Positions 1-7,815 of a stretch of 24,065 bases of DNA are shown piece after piece. Numbering within the stretch: the first letter of the stretch is position 1; each line of letters opens with the position of its first letter. Source of the DNA: UPXZ01 sp964541615 (GTDB lineage Bacteria > Bacteroidota > Bacteroidia > Bacteroidales > Paludibacteraceae); assembly GCA_964541615.1 (NCBI GenBank), contig CAZIRA010000033.1, positions 1 through 24,065 of the forward strand, given 5' to 3'. The notes beneath the pieces were generated by a model. It was not told where the DNA came from and did no database searches. It saw only the letters and a program-made list of their open reading frames with translations. Made by a program: the position numbers and the translations under genes.

Positions 1-60
<60 letters not shown>

Positions 61-75
61 ATGTTTTTGTGGGTG

Positions 76-107
76 CAAAGATAAGTCAGTTTTTGAGATT
101 GTGCAAA
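76..107 (-). promoter_or_regulatory. Bacteroidetes-type promoter of tRNA-His
   Basis: On the minus strand TTTG (104-107) is followed after exactly 20 nt by TATCTTTG (76-83). This fits the Bacteroidetes -33/-7 consensus TTTG, about 19-20 nt, TAnnTTTG. Transcription would start near 68-72, about 10 nt before the mature tRNA. Confidence 0.75.
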
Positions 108-137
108 TTTTTTTTACCAAAACAACTAATTTTTACA

Positions 138-821
138 ATGAAATTTTTTATTGAAAACAAAGAAATAGACGATACGGTCAGGGAAATAAGAAAGAAAATA
201 CGCCTTTCGATGAACGGCGAAGTGTCTGCATCCATGACTCAGCGTGGATTGAAATACAAAAGAAATTTCGGAGTAAATATTCCGAGAATCAAAGAAATAA
301 GCCAAAATTATTCGCCGAACCACGATTTGGCATCCCGGCTTTGGGCGTTGAAAATCAGGGAAACGATGATACTGGCTACGCTTCTACAACCGCTCAAAAA
401 ATTCTCAAAAAAAGATGCCGAAGAATGGATGGAAGCCGTGGATCAGACTGAGCTTGCCGAGCAAATTTCCATGAATTTATTCTCAAAACTTCCATTTGCC
501 ACCGAACTGGTGCTGGATCTGATAAATTCTGACAAAATGTGGAACCAGATTGTCGGTTTTATGGTAATTGCACGGGTTTGGAAAACGATTTCAGAAGAGG
601 AATTGCTTCAAATCTTGAATCGATCGGTAGAACTTTCAGCTTCGGATGAGCTGCATTTATACAAGTCAATCTCGCTGGCATTGAGCCGGCTCTGTAGGAA
701 AGATGAATATTTTTCAAAATTAATTCTAGAAAAAATAAGCGGATTTGACTACTCTGACCTTGTTTCACAAAAGTATATTTTTTCAGAAATAAAAAATGAG
801 GTTGATTTTATGAATATTTAA
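138..821 (+). CDS. DNA alkylation repair protein (AlkD-like HEAT-repeat family)
   Basis: The 227-residue protein resembles the HEAT-like-repeat DNA alkylation repair family typified by AlkD, whose members are glycosylases that excise bulky or positively charged alkylated bases by wrapping round the duplex. Helical repeats dominate, with the family-like stretches LASRLWALKIRETM and the later MWNQIVGFMVIARVW. The open frame continues upstream to 69, but that would give an untypical hydrophobic leader overlapping the tRNA promoter region, so I chose the ATG at 138, which begins MKFFIENKEID. The gene stands alone, 90 nt before the Fur-family gene and divergent from tRNA-His. I cannot confirm catalytic residues by eye; some family members are not known to be glycosylases. 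Confidence 0.8.
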   Translation: MKFFIENKEIDDTVREIRKKIRLSMNGEVSASMTQRGLKYKRNFGVNIPRIKEISQNYSPNHDLASRLWALKIRETMILATLLQPLKKFSKKDAEEWMEAVDQTELAEQISMNLFSKLPFATELVLDLINSDKMWNQIVGFMVIARVWKTISEEELLQILNRSVELSASDELHLYKSISLALSRLCRKDEYFSKLILEKISGFDYSDLVSQKYIFSEIKNEVDFMNI

Positions 822-844
822 TAGGCAGATATAGTAAAAATTTG

Positions 845-852
845 TACTTTTG
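845..852 (+). promoter_or_regulatory. Candidate -7 element for the Fur-family gene
   Basis: TACTTTTG matches TAnnTTTG and lies 60 nt before the ATG at 912. The expected -33 position holds TAG (822-824) rather than TTG, at the usual 20-nt spacing. This would allow transcription of the regulator independent of the upstream repair gene. Confidence 0.4.
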
Positions 853-911
853 TTTGTTTGTTTCAAAAATATAAAGCTTTTAGATAAAAACTCAGTTTAA
901 CTTTTTCCTTA

Positions 912-1370
912 ATGAGAGAAGATTATTCGTTAGAAAGCGTCAAAGAGATTTTTACCAAATTCTTAATTGGGAAAAAACACCGCAAAACGCCCGAAAGATA
1001 CGCCATTTTGGAGCGTGTTTACAGCCACGACGGCCATTTCAACGCGGAACTGCTTTACAACGCGATGCAGTCCGATTACCGGGTGAGTTTGGCGACGGTT
1101 TACAATACCCTTGAACTTCTGCTTGAATGTAAATTGGTGGTAAAACATCAGTTTGGCGACCAGATAGCCCAGTACGAAAAGACATTTGGAACCGTGATGC
1201 ACAATCATTTGGTCTGTACTACTTGTGGCAAAATCAAAGAATTTTCCGATAAAAAGGTGAGGACAATCATTCAAAACAAGAAATTCGCGCAGTTTGAAGT
1301 TTCCTATTACTCACTCTATCTTTACGGAACTTGCAAAAAATGCAAAGCTGAAATGGAGAAAATTAAGTAA
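912..1370 (+). CDS. Fur-family metalloregulator
   Basis: This 152-residue protein has normal Fur/PerR length: an N-terminal winged helix (about 20-85, including RYAILERVYSHDGHF and the recognition-helix region SLATVYNTLELL) and a C-terminal dimerisation domain. C102/C105 (CTTC) and C141/C144 (CKKC) form the structural zinc site typical of the family. H97 and H99 belong to the usual regulatory-metal region. The His that most Fur proteins carry just before SLYLYG is a Tyr here (SYYSLYLYGTC), so the regulatory site may differ. Members repress iron-uptake or peroxide-stress genes; which applies cannot be told from sequence. The fur-like gene followed by purA is, from memory, a recurrent order in Bacteroidales. 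Confidence 0.88.
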   Translation: MREDYSLESVKEIFTKFLIGKKHRKTPERYAILERVYSHDGHFNAELLYNAMQSDYRVSLATVYNTLELLLECKLVVKHQFGDQIAQYEKTFGTVMHNHLVCTTCGKIKEFSDKKVRTIIQNKKFAQFEVSYYSLYLYGTCKKCKAEMEKIK

Positions 1371-1388
1371 AGAATGTTCAAAATCTTT

Positions 1389-1427
1389 ACTACCAAATAT
1401 TTCCTAAAGGTAGTGTAGCTTTTTTTT
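1389..1427 (+). terminator. Possible intrinsic terminator after the Fur-family gene
   Basis: ACTACC (1389-1394) and GGTAGT (1409-1414) form a 6-bp stem with a 14-nt loop. A run of eight T (1420-1427) follows five nt later. The stem is short and the T-run offset, so this is tentative. Confidence 0.35.
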
Positions 1428-1535
1428 CAATGTTTCTTTTCAGAAATGCTGATGTCAGTTTTTCAGAATTACAACCGAATATTTATATAATTATCACATA
1501 TTAAACTCATTTTCAAACGCTCAAATCACAACGTA

Positions 1536-1566
1536 TTGCTTAAAATCTTGTGTTTTTTGAGCTTTG
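1536..1566 (+). promoter_or_regulatory. Candidate purA promoter
   Basis: TTG (1536-1538) is followed after exactly 20 nt by GAGCTTTG (1559-1566), one mismatch from TAnnTTTG. The predicted start near 1570-1574 gives a leader of about 15 nt before the purA ATG at 1588. The spacing matches the consensus promoters elsewhere in the window. Confidence 0.45.
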
Positions 1567-1587
1567 ACTCTTAATTAGATCATAGGA

Positions 1588-2859
1588 ATGAAAAAAATCG
1601 ATGTATTGCTTGGACTGCAATGGGGAGACGAAGGAAAAGGTAAAGTAGTAGATGTGTTAACACCTCATTATGATGTAGTTGCACGTTTTCAAGGTGGTCC
1701 TAATGCCGGCCACACACTCGAATTTGAGGGGCGGAAATTTGTACTTCGCTCTATCCCTTCAGGAATCTTCCAGGGCGACAAGGTAAATGTCATTGGAAAC
1801 GGTGTAGTGCTTGACCCAGGTTCGTTCAAAGAAGAGGTAGATGCGCTCGAGAAAACCGGACATCCACTTACTGACCGCCTGAAAATTTCCAAAAAAGCCC
1901 ATCTCATCCTTCCTACACACCGTTTGCTCGACAAAGCACTTGAAACAGCCAAAGGCGATATGAAAATCGGAACCACCGGCAAAGGCATAGGGCCGGCCTA
2001 CACCGACAAAATCGGCCGTAACGGACTAAGAGTAGGGGATATCCTTCATAATTTTGAGGAAAAATACAAAGTTGCGGTTGAAAAACATTTGTCAATTCTG
2101 AGAGCGTATGATATTCCATACGAACTTCCGCAAATGGAAAAAGAATGGTTTGAAGGAATTGAGTGCCTGAAACGATTCGAATTTATTGACAGCGAGCACT
2201 TTGTGAACAAAGAAATGGCTGCCGATAAACGGATTTTGGCCGAAGGTGCGCAAGGAACCATGCTCGATATCGATTTTGGTTCGTATCCTTTTGTGACATC
2301 ATCCAATACTGTTTGTGCAGGCTCTTGCACCGGTTTGGGAGTTGCTCCCGGAAGAATCGGTGAAGTCTACGGAATTTTCAAAGCTTATTGTACACGTGTA
2401 GGAAGCGGACCGTTCCCAACAGAATTATTAGACGAAACCGGTGACAAAATGCGCAAAAACGGTTTTGAATTTGGCTCGGTTACAGGCAGACCACGTCGTT
2501 GCGGTTGGATTGACTTGGTGGCGCTTAAATATGCTATCATGATCAACGGCGTGACTCAGCTAATCATGATGAAAAGCGATGTGCTCGATGATTTTGACAC
2601 CATCAAAGCCTGTGTAGCCTATAAAGTTAACGGCCTGGAAACAGAAGAATTCCCTTACGATATCAGCGAGGGTTTGGAACCTGTATTTGTTGAAATGCCG
2701 GGATGGAAAACTGACCTTACTAAAATTCAGAATGAAAACGAACTTCCCGAAGAGCTGAACGCGTATCTCGATTTCCTGGAAGATGAATTGCAGGTGCCAA
2801 TCAAAATAGTATCGGTAGGGCCAGACAGAAAACAGACTGTTTACAGACATCAGGAGTGA
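1588..2859 (+). CDS. purA: Adenylosuccinate synthetase
   Basis: PurA condenses IMP with aspartate, using GTP, to form adenylosuccinate, the first committed step from IMP to AMP in the cytoplasm. The 423-residue length is normal. The N-terminal loop GDEGKGK (13-19) carries catalytic Asp14, and GPNAGHT carries catalytic His42. Other family motifs are GTTGKGIGPAY, the IMP/GTP-site segment EGAQGTMLDIDFGSYPFVT, and SVTGRPRRCGWID near residue 300. The gene is complete and has its own candidate promoter. It follows the Fur-family gene by 217 nt in the same direction, which may allow readthrough but does not prove coregulation. Confidence 0.98.
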   Translation: MKKIDVLLGLQWGDEGKGKVVDVLTPHYDVVARFQGGPNAGHTLEFEGRKFVLRSIPSGIFQGDKVNVIGNGVVLDPGSFKEEVDALEKTGHPLTDRLKISKKAHLILPTHRLLDKALETAKGDMKIGTTGKGIGPAYTDKIGRNGLRVGDILHNFEEKYKVAVEKHLSILRAYDIPYELPQMEKEWFEGIECLKRFEFIDSEHFVNKEMAADKRILAEGAQGTMLDIDFGSYPFVTSSNTVCAGSCTGLGVAPGRIGEVYGIFKAYCTRVGSGPFPTELLDETGDKMRKNGFEFGSVTGRPRRCGWIDLVALKYAIMINGVTQLIMMKSDVLDDFDTIKACVAYKVNGLETEEFPYDISEGLEPVFVEMPGWKTDLTKIQNENELPEELNAYLDFLEDELQVPIKIVSVGPDRKQTVYRHQE

Positions 2860-2868
2860 TTTTTTTAA

Positions 2869-2889
2869 TTCTGATTTCTGAGTTTCGAG
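2869..2889. repeat. Imperfect 7-bp tandem repeat
   Basis: Three adjacent units TTCTGAT, TTCTGAG and TTTCGAG lie just after purA. It is one of several short-period intergenic repeats in the window. Confidence 0.5.
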
Positions 2890-2937
2890 TATGAAATAAT
2901 TTCCATTTATTTTACCTTATCTAATATACAAAAACAA

Positions 2938-3426
2938 ATGACCTACGACGAATACGAAAAAATCAAAAACCTGCAGGATCTTTTAGAAAAAGGAGCTTTG
3001 ACGCAGGAGGAATTTGATGCTGAAAAGGCAAAAGTGCTCGACCGCGAGCATCAACCAACTTCGAGTTCAGAAGTATCAAAGGTGCAGTTAAACAGCAAAC
3101 CGTTGTTCGGATTGGATGAAAATCTCTACCTGCTCATTATGCATTTATCGCAGTTTTTTTCCGCATTCATCGTGCCTCTTGTAATGTGGCTGGTAGGAAA
3201 AACGGATAGCCAAAGGGTTGATATTCATGGAAAAAACATCATGAATTTCATCATCACATACACCATTTGGCTGGTTGTAGGGGTTATCACCATTCCAATT
3301 ATTGTAGGAATTGGTATCCTTTCGGTATGGGGAATTCTCGTGATGGTATTTATAATTATTGCCTCCATCAAGTCATTTAACGGCGAAGACTGGCAATATC
3401 CACTTACAATCAAGTTTATAAAGTGA
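2938..3426 (+). CDS. SHOCT-domain / DUF4870 membrane protein
   Basis: The 162-residue protein has two parts. Residues 1-40 form a SHOCT-like short helical hairpin (YEKIKNLQDLLEKGALTQEEFDAEKAKVL), a module often found at the ends of membrane or secreted proteins. Residues about 55-160 match the DUF4870 pattern: a helix around NLYLLIMHLSQFF, then the polar segment DSQRVDIHGKNIMNF, then two long hydrophobic helices. It is expected in the inner membrane and has no established function; the SHOCT part may mediate oligomerisation. It is monocistronic or weakly linked to purA (78 nt gap), and a strong terminator follows at 3451. Confidence 0.8.
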   Translation: MTYDEYEKIKNLQDLLEKGALTQEEFDAEKAKVLDREHQPTSSSEVSKVQLNSKPLFGLDENLYLLIMHLSQFFSAFIVPLVMWLVGKTDSQRVDIHGKNIMNFIITYTIWLVVGVITIPIIVGIGILSVWGILVMVFIIIASIKSFNGEDWQYPLTIKFIK

Positions 3427-3450
3427 TTTTTTATTATTATTCTTTTTGGT

Positions 3451-3491
3451 AAACGTGTGGAATTCTTCAATTTCGCACGTTTAATATTTTT
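3451..3491 (+). terminator. Strong intrinsic terminator
   Basis: A 14-bp stem with two G-T wobbles pairs AAACGTGTGGAATT (3451-3464) with AATTTCGCACGTTT (3469-3482) around the tetraloop CTTC. A TA-rich tract ending in TTTTT (3487-3491) follows. It ends the DUF4870 transcript and lies only about 15 nt before the TTG start of the TatD-family gene. Confidence 0.8.
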
Positions 3492-3496
3492 ACCCG

Positions 3497-4126
3497 TTGA
3501 AAATCGTTGATATACATACCCACAAAAGTTTTTCGGACATGCATAATATTGCGGTTCGAAATTTGTCATTAACAGACGCAGAGGAGTTCGTCAATTCGGA
3601 TATTCAAAGCTTTGTATCTGTTGGAATTCATCCCTGGGATTTAGAGAATTTAGATCAATTTTGGATTGAAAGATTGATGAAAATAGCAGAGGATAATCGG
3701 GTTGTGATGATTGGAGAATGTGGATTGGATAAAAATATCGAAACTACACCAGAAAGGCAGATTGAAGTTTTTTCTGAACAAATTAAACTCTCCGAATTGT
3801 TTCAAAAACCGCTGATTATACATTGTGCAGGTCGTTTCAATAAACTGATTGAGTTGAAAAAAATGTTCAACCCTTCACAAAAGTGGATTGTTCACGGTTT
3901 TAGAGGAAAACCACAGTTGGCCGGACAACTCCTAAAAGCCAGAATTGATCTGTCTTTTGGAGAAAAATTCAATCCCGAAAGCATTCAGATAACTCCGATT
4001 GAACGTCTTTTTATCGAAACGGACGAAAGTGCAATGCCGATTGAGAGAATTTACGAACAAATTGCACGGATTAGAGGTTGTAAAATAAATGATTTAAACG
4101 CCGGAAATGTATTATTACGCATGTAA
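3497..4126 (+). CDS. TatD-family metal-dependent hydrolase
   Basis: TatD-type proteins are metal-dependent TIM-barrel hydrolases with DNase or deacylase activities. The metal-binding HxH is at residues 6-8 (DIHTH), followed by GECGLDK (the conserved Glu region), the His motif LIIHCAGRF, VHGFRGKP, and the terminal metal Asp in LFIETDES. At 209 residues it is shorter than the classic 260, which seems usual for this Bacteroidetes branch. The start must be the TTG at 3497: the frame has a TAA at 3482-3484, and the next ATG would remove the HxH motif. The start therefore sits directly behind a terminator hairpin. The substrate is unknown. Confidence 0.85.
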   Translation: MKIVDIHTHKSFSDMHNIAVRNLSLTDAEEFVNSDIQSFVSVGIHPWDLENLDQFWIERLMKIAEDNRVVMIGECGLDKNIETTPERQIEVFSEQIKLSELFQKPLIIHCAGRFNKLIELKKMFNPSQKWIVHGFRGKPQLAGQLLKARIDLSFGEKFNPESIQITPIERLFIETDESAMPIERIYEQIARIRGCKINDLNAGNVLLRM

Positions 4127-4192
4127 ACGTTAATTATCTTTTCGGATTATTGTAAAAACATAAATGAACCGCGCCGTGGAGCATTATTTTTA

Positions 4193-4200
4193 TAGCTTTG
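4193..4200 (+). promoter_or_regulatory. Candidate -7 element for the S41 protease / pnuC operon
   Basis: TAGCTTTG matches TAnnTTTG and lies 30 nt before the ATG at 4231. No TTG is found at the expected -33 position, so support is moderate. Confidence 0.4.
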
Positions 4201-4230
4201 CGGTGAAATTTTGAAAAAATTTATTCATAA

Positions 4231-5823
4231 ATGAAAAAAATATTTTCCTTAATATTATTGTTAACTATCGGTTTTGGTGTGAATGCACAAGGGATTTCAC
4301 CGACACAGCAACGAAAACTTTCGCAGGCTTTATCGGCTATTTCAAGCATGTATGTGGATACTGTAGATGACAAAAAAATCGTAGAAAGTGCCATCAGAGG
4401 CTTACTCGAAGAGCTTGATCCGCATTCTACCTACACTCCGAAAGAGGAAGTTCAGCGCATGCACGAACCGCTTGAAGGCAGCTTCGACGGCATCGGCGTG
4501 CAGTTTCAGATTATCAAAGATACCATCAATGTGGTGCAGACTGTTTCGGGCACACCGGCTGAAAAAGTGGGAGTATTTCCAGGCGATAAAATTATCCTGA
4601 TCAACGACAGTCTGGTGGCCGGAGTGAAAATTCAAAATTCGGATATTCTAAAAAAACTTCGTGGAAAACGTGGCACTCCTGTTTGGATCAAAGTGATGCG
4701 TGGAAATAATTCGAAATTGATCGAATTTAAGATTATTCGTGACAAAATTCCAATTTACAGCGTCGATGCATCGTATATGCTGACGGATAAAATAGGCTAT
4801 ATAAAAGTGAATAATTTCGGAAGTACGACTACCGAAGAATTTAATAAAGCACTCTTGAAACTGAAAGGACAAGGAATGAAAGACCTCGTTCTGAGTCTTG
4901 AAAGGAATGGCGGCGGGTATTTGAAAACTTCGATTGAACTGGCTGACGAGTTCCTGACTGCCGACAAATTGATTGTTTATACCGACGGATTGAACGTGCC
5001 GAGAAGTGATGCACGCTCTACCCGCAGAGGAAATTTTGAAGATGGTCGTATAGTGGTGCTTGTGGACGAATATTCCGCATCTGCCAGCGAAATTTTGAGT
5101 GGCGCCATACAGGATTGGGATCGTGGAGTGGTAATCGGGCGCAGAACTTTTGGTAAAGGATTGGTGCAGAGAGAATTACCGCTCAACGACGGCTCGATGA
5201 TGCGTCTTACTGTTGCACGATATTACACGCCGACCGGCCGAAGCATTCAAAAACCTTACTCGAACGGCTCGAAAGAATATAACAAAGATTTGATGGACAG
5301 ATACAACAGCGGTGAGCTGATGCATGCCGACAGCATTCATTTCCCTGATTCGTTGCAATACAAAACGCTGGTTCAGAAACGGACAGTGTATGGTGGTGGC
5401 GGAATTATGCCCGATATTTTTGTGCCGATTGATACGGCTGACAACACGGCTTATCACCGCGATTTAGTGGGTAAAGGTATTGTCAACAACACCGTAATTC
5501 AATTTATGAACACGAATAGAGAGAAATTAAAAACTCAATATCCCAATTTCGAAAAATTTAACAAAGAATTCGAGGTGAGTGAAACTGTGCTGAAAGAGAT
5601 GATTGCCGGGGGCGAAAAAGAAAAAATACCCTTCAATCAAGAAGAATACAACCGCTCTAAAAGATTGATTAAATTGCAGATGAAAGCCATCATAGCTAAT
5701 AATCTTTGGGAGGTAAATGAATTTTACCGTGTAATCGGAATTGAAAATAACTCGTTGAAAAAGGCGATAGAGGTACTTAATACAAAAGGAGCTTACGAAA
5801 AAATATTAGCCAAAGGCAGATAA
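4231..5823 (+). CDS. S41-family C-terminal processing peptidase
   Basis: The 530-residue exported serine protease is of the Tsp/CtpA type, which degrades or trims periplasmic and membrane proteins from the C-terminus. A signal peptide ends around residue 19 (hydrophobic LILLLTIGFGVNAQ). A PDZ domain follows at roughly 85-165 (GIGVQFQI to VKVMRG), then the protease core. The catalytic Ser284 lies in YSASASEIL and Lys309 in GRRTFGKGLVQ, with the 25-residue spacing of the Ser/Lys dyad in characterised S41 enzymes. The last 120 residues are a charged helical extension common in Bacteroidetes homologues. pnuC begins 15 nt downstream, so the two are probably cotranscribed, though no functional link is evident. 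Confidence 0.95.
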   Translation: MKKIFSLILLLTIGFGVNAQGISPTQQRKLSQALSAISSMYVDTVDDKKIVESAIRGLLEELDPHSTYTPKEEVQRMHEPLEGSFDGIGVQFQIIKDTINVVQTVSGTPAEKVGVFPGDKIILINDSLVAGVKIQNSDILKKLRGKRGTPVWIKVMRGNNSKLIEFKIIRDKIPIYSVDASYMLTDKIGYIKVNNFGSTTTEEFNKALLKLKGQGMKDLVLSLERNGGGYLKTSIELADEFLTADKLIVYTDGLNVPRSDARSTRRGNFEDGRIVVLVDEYSASASEILSGAIQDWDRGVVIGRRTFGKGLVQRELPLNDGSMMRLTVARYYTPTGRSIQKPYSNGSKEYNKDLMDRYNSGELMHADSIHFPDSLQYKTLVQKRTVYGGGGIMPDIFVPIDTADNTAYHRDLVGKGIVNNTVIQFMNTNREKLKTQYPNFEKFNKEFEVSETVLKEMIAGGEKEKIPFNQEEYNRSKRLIKLQMKAIIANNLWEVNEFYRVIGIENNSLKKAIEVLNTKGAYEKILAKGR

Positions 5824-5838
5824 GTTTTTAAGATTGAT

Positions 5839-6429
5839 ATGATTGACTATTTACGAATTAACTGGATAGAAATCACGGGCGTAGTTTTCAGTCTTATCTA
5901 TCTTTTCTTATCCATCCGTGAAAAATCCGCTTTGTGGATTTTCGGATTTCTGAGTTCGCTCCTGTACATCTGGGTGTTTTTTCACAGCAAACTGTATGCT
6001 GAAATATCGTTACAGCTCTACTATCTCATTATCAGTGTATACGGATGGATTACCTGGCAGCGAAAAAGCGAAGTCACTCATAACAAATCGCTGGTAATAA
6101 CACGTATTACTTCTCAAAAACAATTTGTCCACTACTCATTATCAGCTGTTGGAGTTTTTTTCGTCTATTATTTTGTTTTGAAATACCTTACCGATTCGCC
6201 GGTACCCGTTGCCGATTCATTGGTCGGTTCGCTAAGCATCATCGCAACCTATATGCTTGCCAAAAAGAAAATTGAAAACTGGCTGGTGTGGATAATTGTA
6301 GATGCTTTTGCTGCCGGACTTTATTTCTACAAAGGACTTTATCCCACCACAATCTTATTTGTGATTTATACCGTGATGGCCGTAGCAGGGTATTTTCAAT
6401 GGAAAAAGAGTATGCCTCAACCAGTTTAG
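5839..6429 (+). CDS. pnuC: Nicotinamide riboside transporter, PnuC family
   Basis: The 196-residue integral membrane protein has about seven hydrophobic helices and the PnuC hallmarks EITGVVFSLIYLFLSIRE near the N-terminus and YGWITWQR around residue 70. PnuC carries nicotinamide riboside down its gradient across the inner membrane; import is driven by phosphorylation inside the cell. A nicotinamide riboside kinase gene lies 1.9 kb downstream on the same strand, which favours nicotinamide riboside over thiamine, the substrate of the related PnuT proteins in some Bacteroidetes. It is likely cotranscribed with the S41 protease gene (15 nt gap). Confidence 0.93.
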   Translation: MIDYLRINWIEITGVVFSLIYLFLSIREKSALWIFGFLSSLLYIWVFFHSKLYAEISLQLYYLIISVYGWITWQRKSEVTHNKSLVITRITSQKQFVHYSLSAVGVFFVYYFVLKYLTDSPVPVADSLVGSLSIIATYMLAKKKIENWLVWIIVDAFAAGLYFYKGLYPTTILFVIYTVMAVAGYFQWKKSMPQPV

Positions 6430-6568
6430 GGCAGCTGAATATTTGTTAAAGTTCATAGTGGATGCAGAAAAAGTAGCTGTTACGCAGCTCCTGTAGAGTT
6501 GTAATATCTCATTTGCAACGTATCCCCGAATTCGTGTACTGTCGAGCCAATGACAGGTAAAATGCCTC
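6430..6568. other. Convergent intergenic spacer with small hairpins
   Basis: This spacer separates pnuC (plus) from the aspartyl protease (minus). AGCTG (6475-6479) and CAGCT (6485-6489) form a hairpin that on the minus strand is followed by ACTTTTT, a weak terminator candidate for the protease operon. CTGTC (6539-6543) and GACAG (6552-6556) form a second small hairpin. No gene is visible. Confidence 0.3.
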
Positions 6569-7792
6569 CTAAAGAGCGCTTCTCATATCCAAAAAAACAT
6601 CAATCACCTCATTTTCTCTTTGAATAACCAGGTGTAAAGGCAGTCTGCGGGGAGTTTCAAATATTTTTCGAATTTCAGACAGTTTTAATGTAAATACAGG
6701 CTGTTTATCAACCTCTAAAATTAGATCATCTATCTTAACGCCTTTTTTATCAGCCGGAGAATCTTTCCAAACTTTGCTGACTCTTGTTTCATAAAAACGA
6801 GGATAATCCTGCAGTAGTTCTATCCCGGCAATATTATAGCTGAAACTGTTTTGCAACATTTGATTTGGGCGAAGATACAATGCAGGCGTCTTAAAGTCAA
6901 CTATCAGGTCAAAACGCTTCAGGATTTGATTACCAAGCGTACCGTCCCTGCTTGAATTGAGTATCGATTGGCTGATGTAAATTGAGTCAGGGAAGGTTAT
7001 GATTGGCTTTTTGATGCAATAAGGTCCCAGGCATAAACTTTTTGCGTAGGCGTAATGTCCGAAAATTTCTCCATTCAATCCTTCTCCTATGTAGCCAAAA
7101 ACATTTTTATCGGGTATTCTTACTCCTTTATTGCTGATGTTTTGCAGCCAGGCTCCTACTTCTGCTCCTGTGTCAAGCAGCATTACTACTTTTTTTACGC
7201 TGTCATCAGCATTCACAATGTCAGCATTGACGTAAAGTTTATGATTTATAAGTAGGGTTGGGATTGCAGTATATTTCTTAGGTAATTGAAATTTGGAATG
7301 TTCAAAAAAATTAATTCGATTTGTTTGATAATTGATTTCCACAATATAGTCCTCCAATATGTCAGATCCCAAAATACCGTTGATTTTTTCACCTGTAATG
7401 TTAGAGAGATTGAAGGTTTTGTCAATTAAAACGATGATGTCGGTATTGTGAAAGTCTAATTTTCCAATTTCTAATTTGTTGTTTTTAAAACGCAGGGCTC
7501 TTAAATTATCTCCGCCGCCCAATCCTTGAATTGAGATACTGTCGGACGAGAAAAATTGAATGGAATCGTTTTCGCCTAAATCAGCTATTATTGAAGTTCT
7601 GATGCCGGTATCTATGATAAAACTCAGCGGTGGAGAATTGTTTATGCTTACATCTACCATCACATAGCTGCCCACCATTCTGAACGGAATGCTTTCAGTC
7701 CGCTTACTTTTGGCGTGAGCAGGCTCAAAGCAGCTTAGGAGGAAGAATATACATACCAGATTAAACAGGCGAACAGGATTAGTGTGATTCAT
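6569..7792 (-). CDS. Exported two-lobed aspartyl protease with C-terminal PDZ domain
   Basis: The 407-residue protein starts with an export signal (FNLVCIFFLLSC); Cys21 could be a lipoprotein Cys, or cleavage could follow AHA near residue 27. Two retropepsin/pepsin-type active-site motifs are present: Asp61-Thr-Gly (FIIDTGIRTS) and Asp207-Thr-Gly (VMLLDTGAEV), each followed by a hydrophobic-hydrophobic-Gly strand such as NGILGSDIL. One chain could therefore form the catalytic pair. Residues 320-405 form a PDZ domain (DSPADKKGVKIDDLILEVD), probably for substrate binding. It lies 23 nt downstream of the PAP2 gene and is probably cotranscribed with it. Substrates are unknown. Confidence 0.85.
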   Translation of the reverse strand: MNHTNPVRLFNLVCIFFLLSCFEPAHAKSKRTESIPFRMVGSYVMVDVSINNSPPLSFIIDTGIRTSIIADLGENDSIQFFSSDSISIQGLGGGDNLRALRFKNNKLEIGKLDFHNTDIIVLIDKTFNLSNITGEKINGILGSDILEDYIVEINYQTNRINFFEHSKFQLPKKYTAIPTLLINHKLYVNADIVNADDSVKKVVMLLDTGAEVGAWLQNISNKGVRIPDKNVFGYIGEGLNGEIFGHYAYAKSLCLGPYCIKKPIITFPDSIYISQSILNSSRDGTLGNQILKRFDLIVDFKTPALYLRPNQMLQNSFSYNIAGIELLQDYPRFYETRVSKVWKDSPADKKGVKIDDLILEVDKQPVFTLKLSEIRKIFETPRRLPLHLVIQRENEVIDVFLDMRSAL

Positions 7793-7815
7793 AATGTCAG
7801 AAAATTTTATCAGTT

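Noticed and set aside
69..137. Upstream extension of the DNA alkylation repair gene
   Set aside because: It would add 23 untypical residues, start close to the tRNA promoter and lacks a clear initiation context; the ATG at 138 fits the family better.
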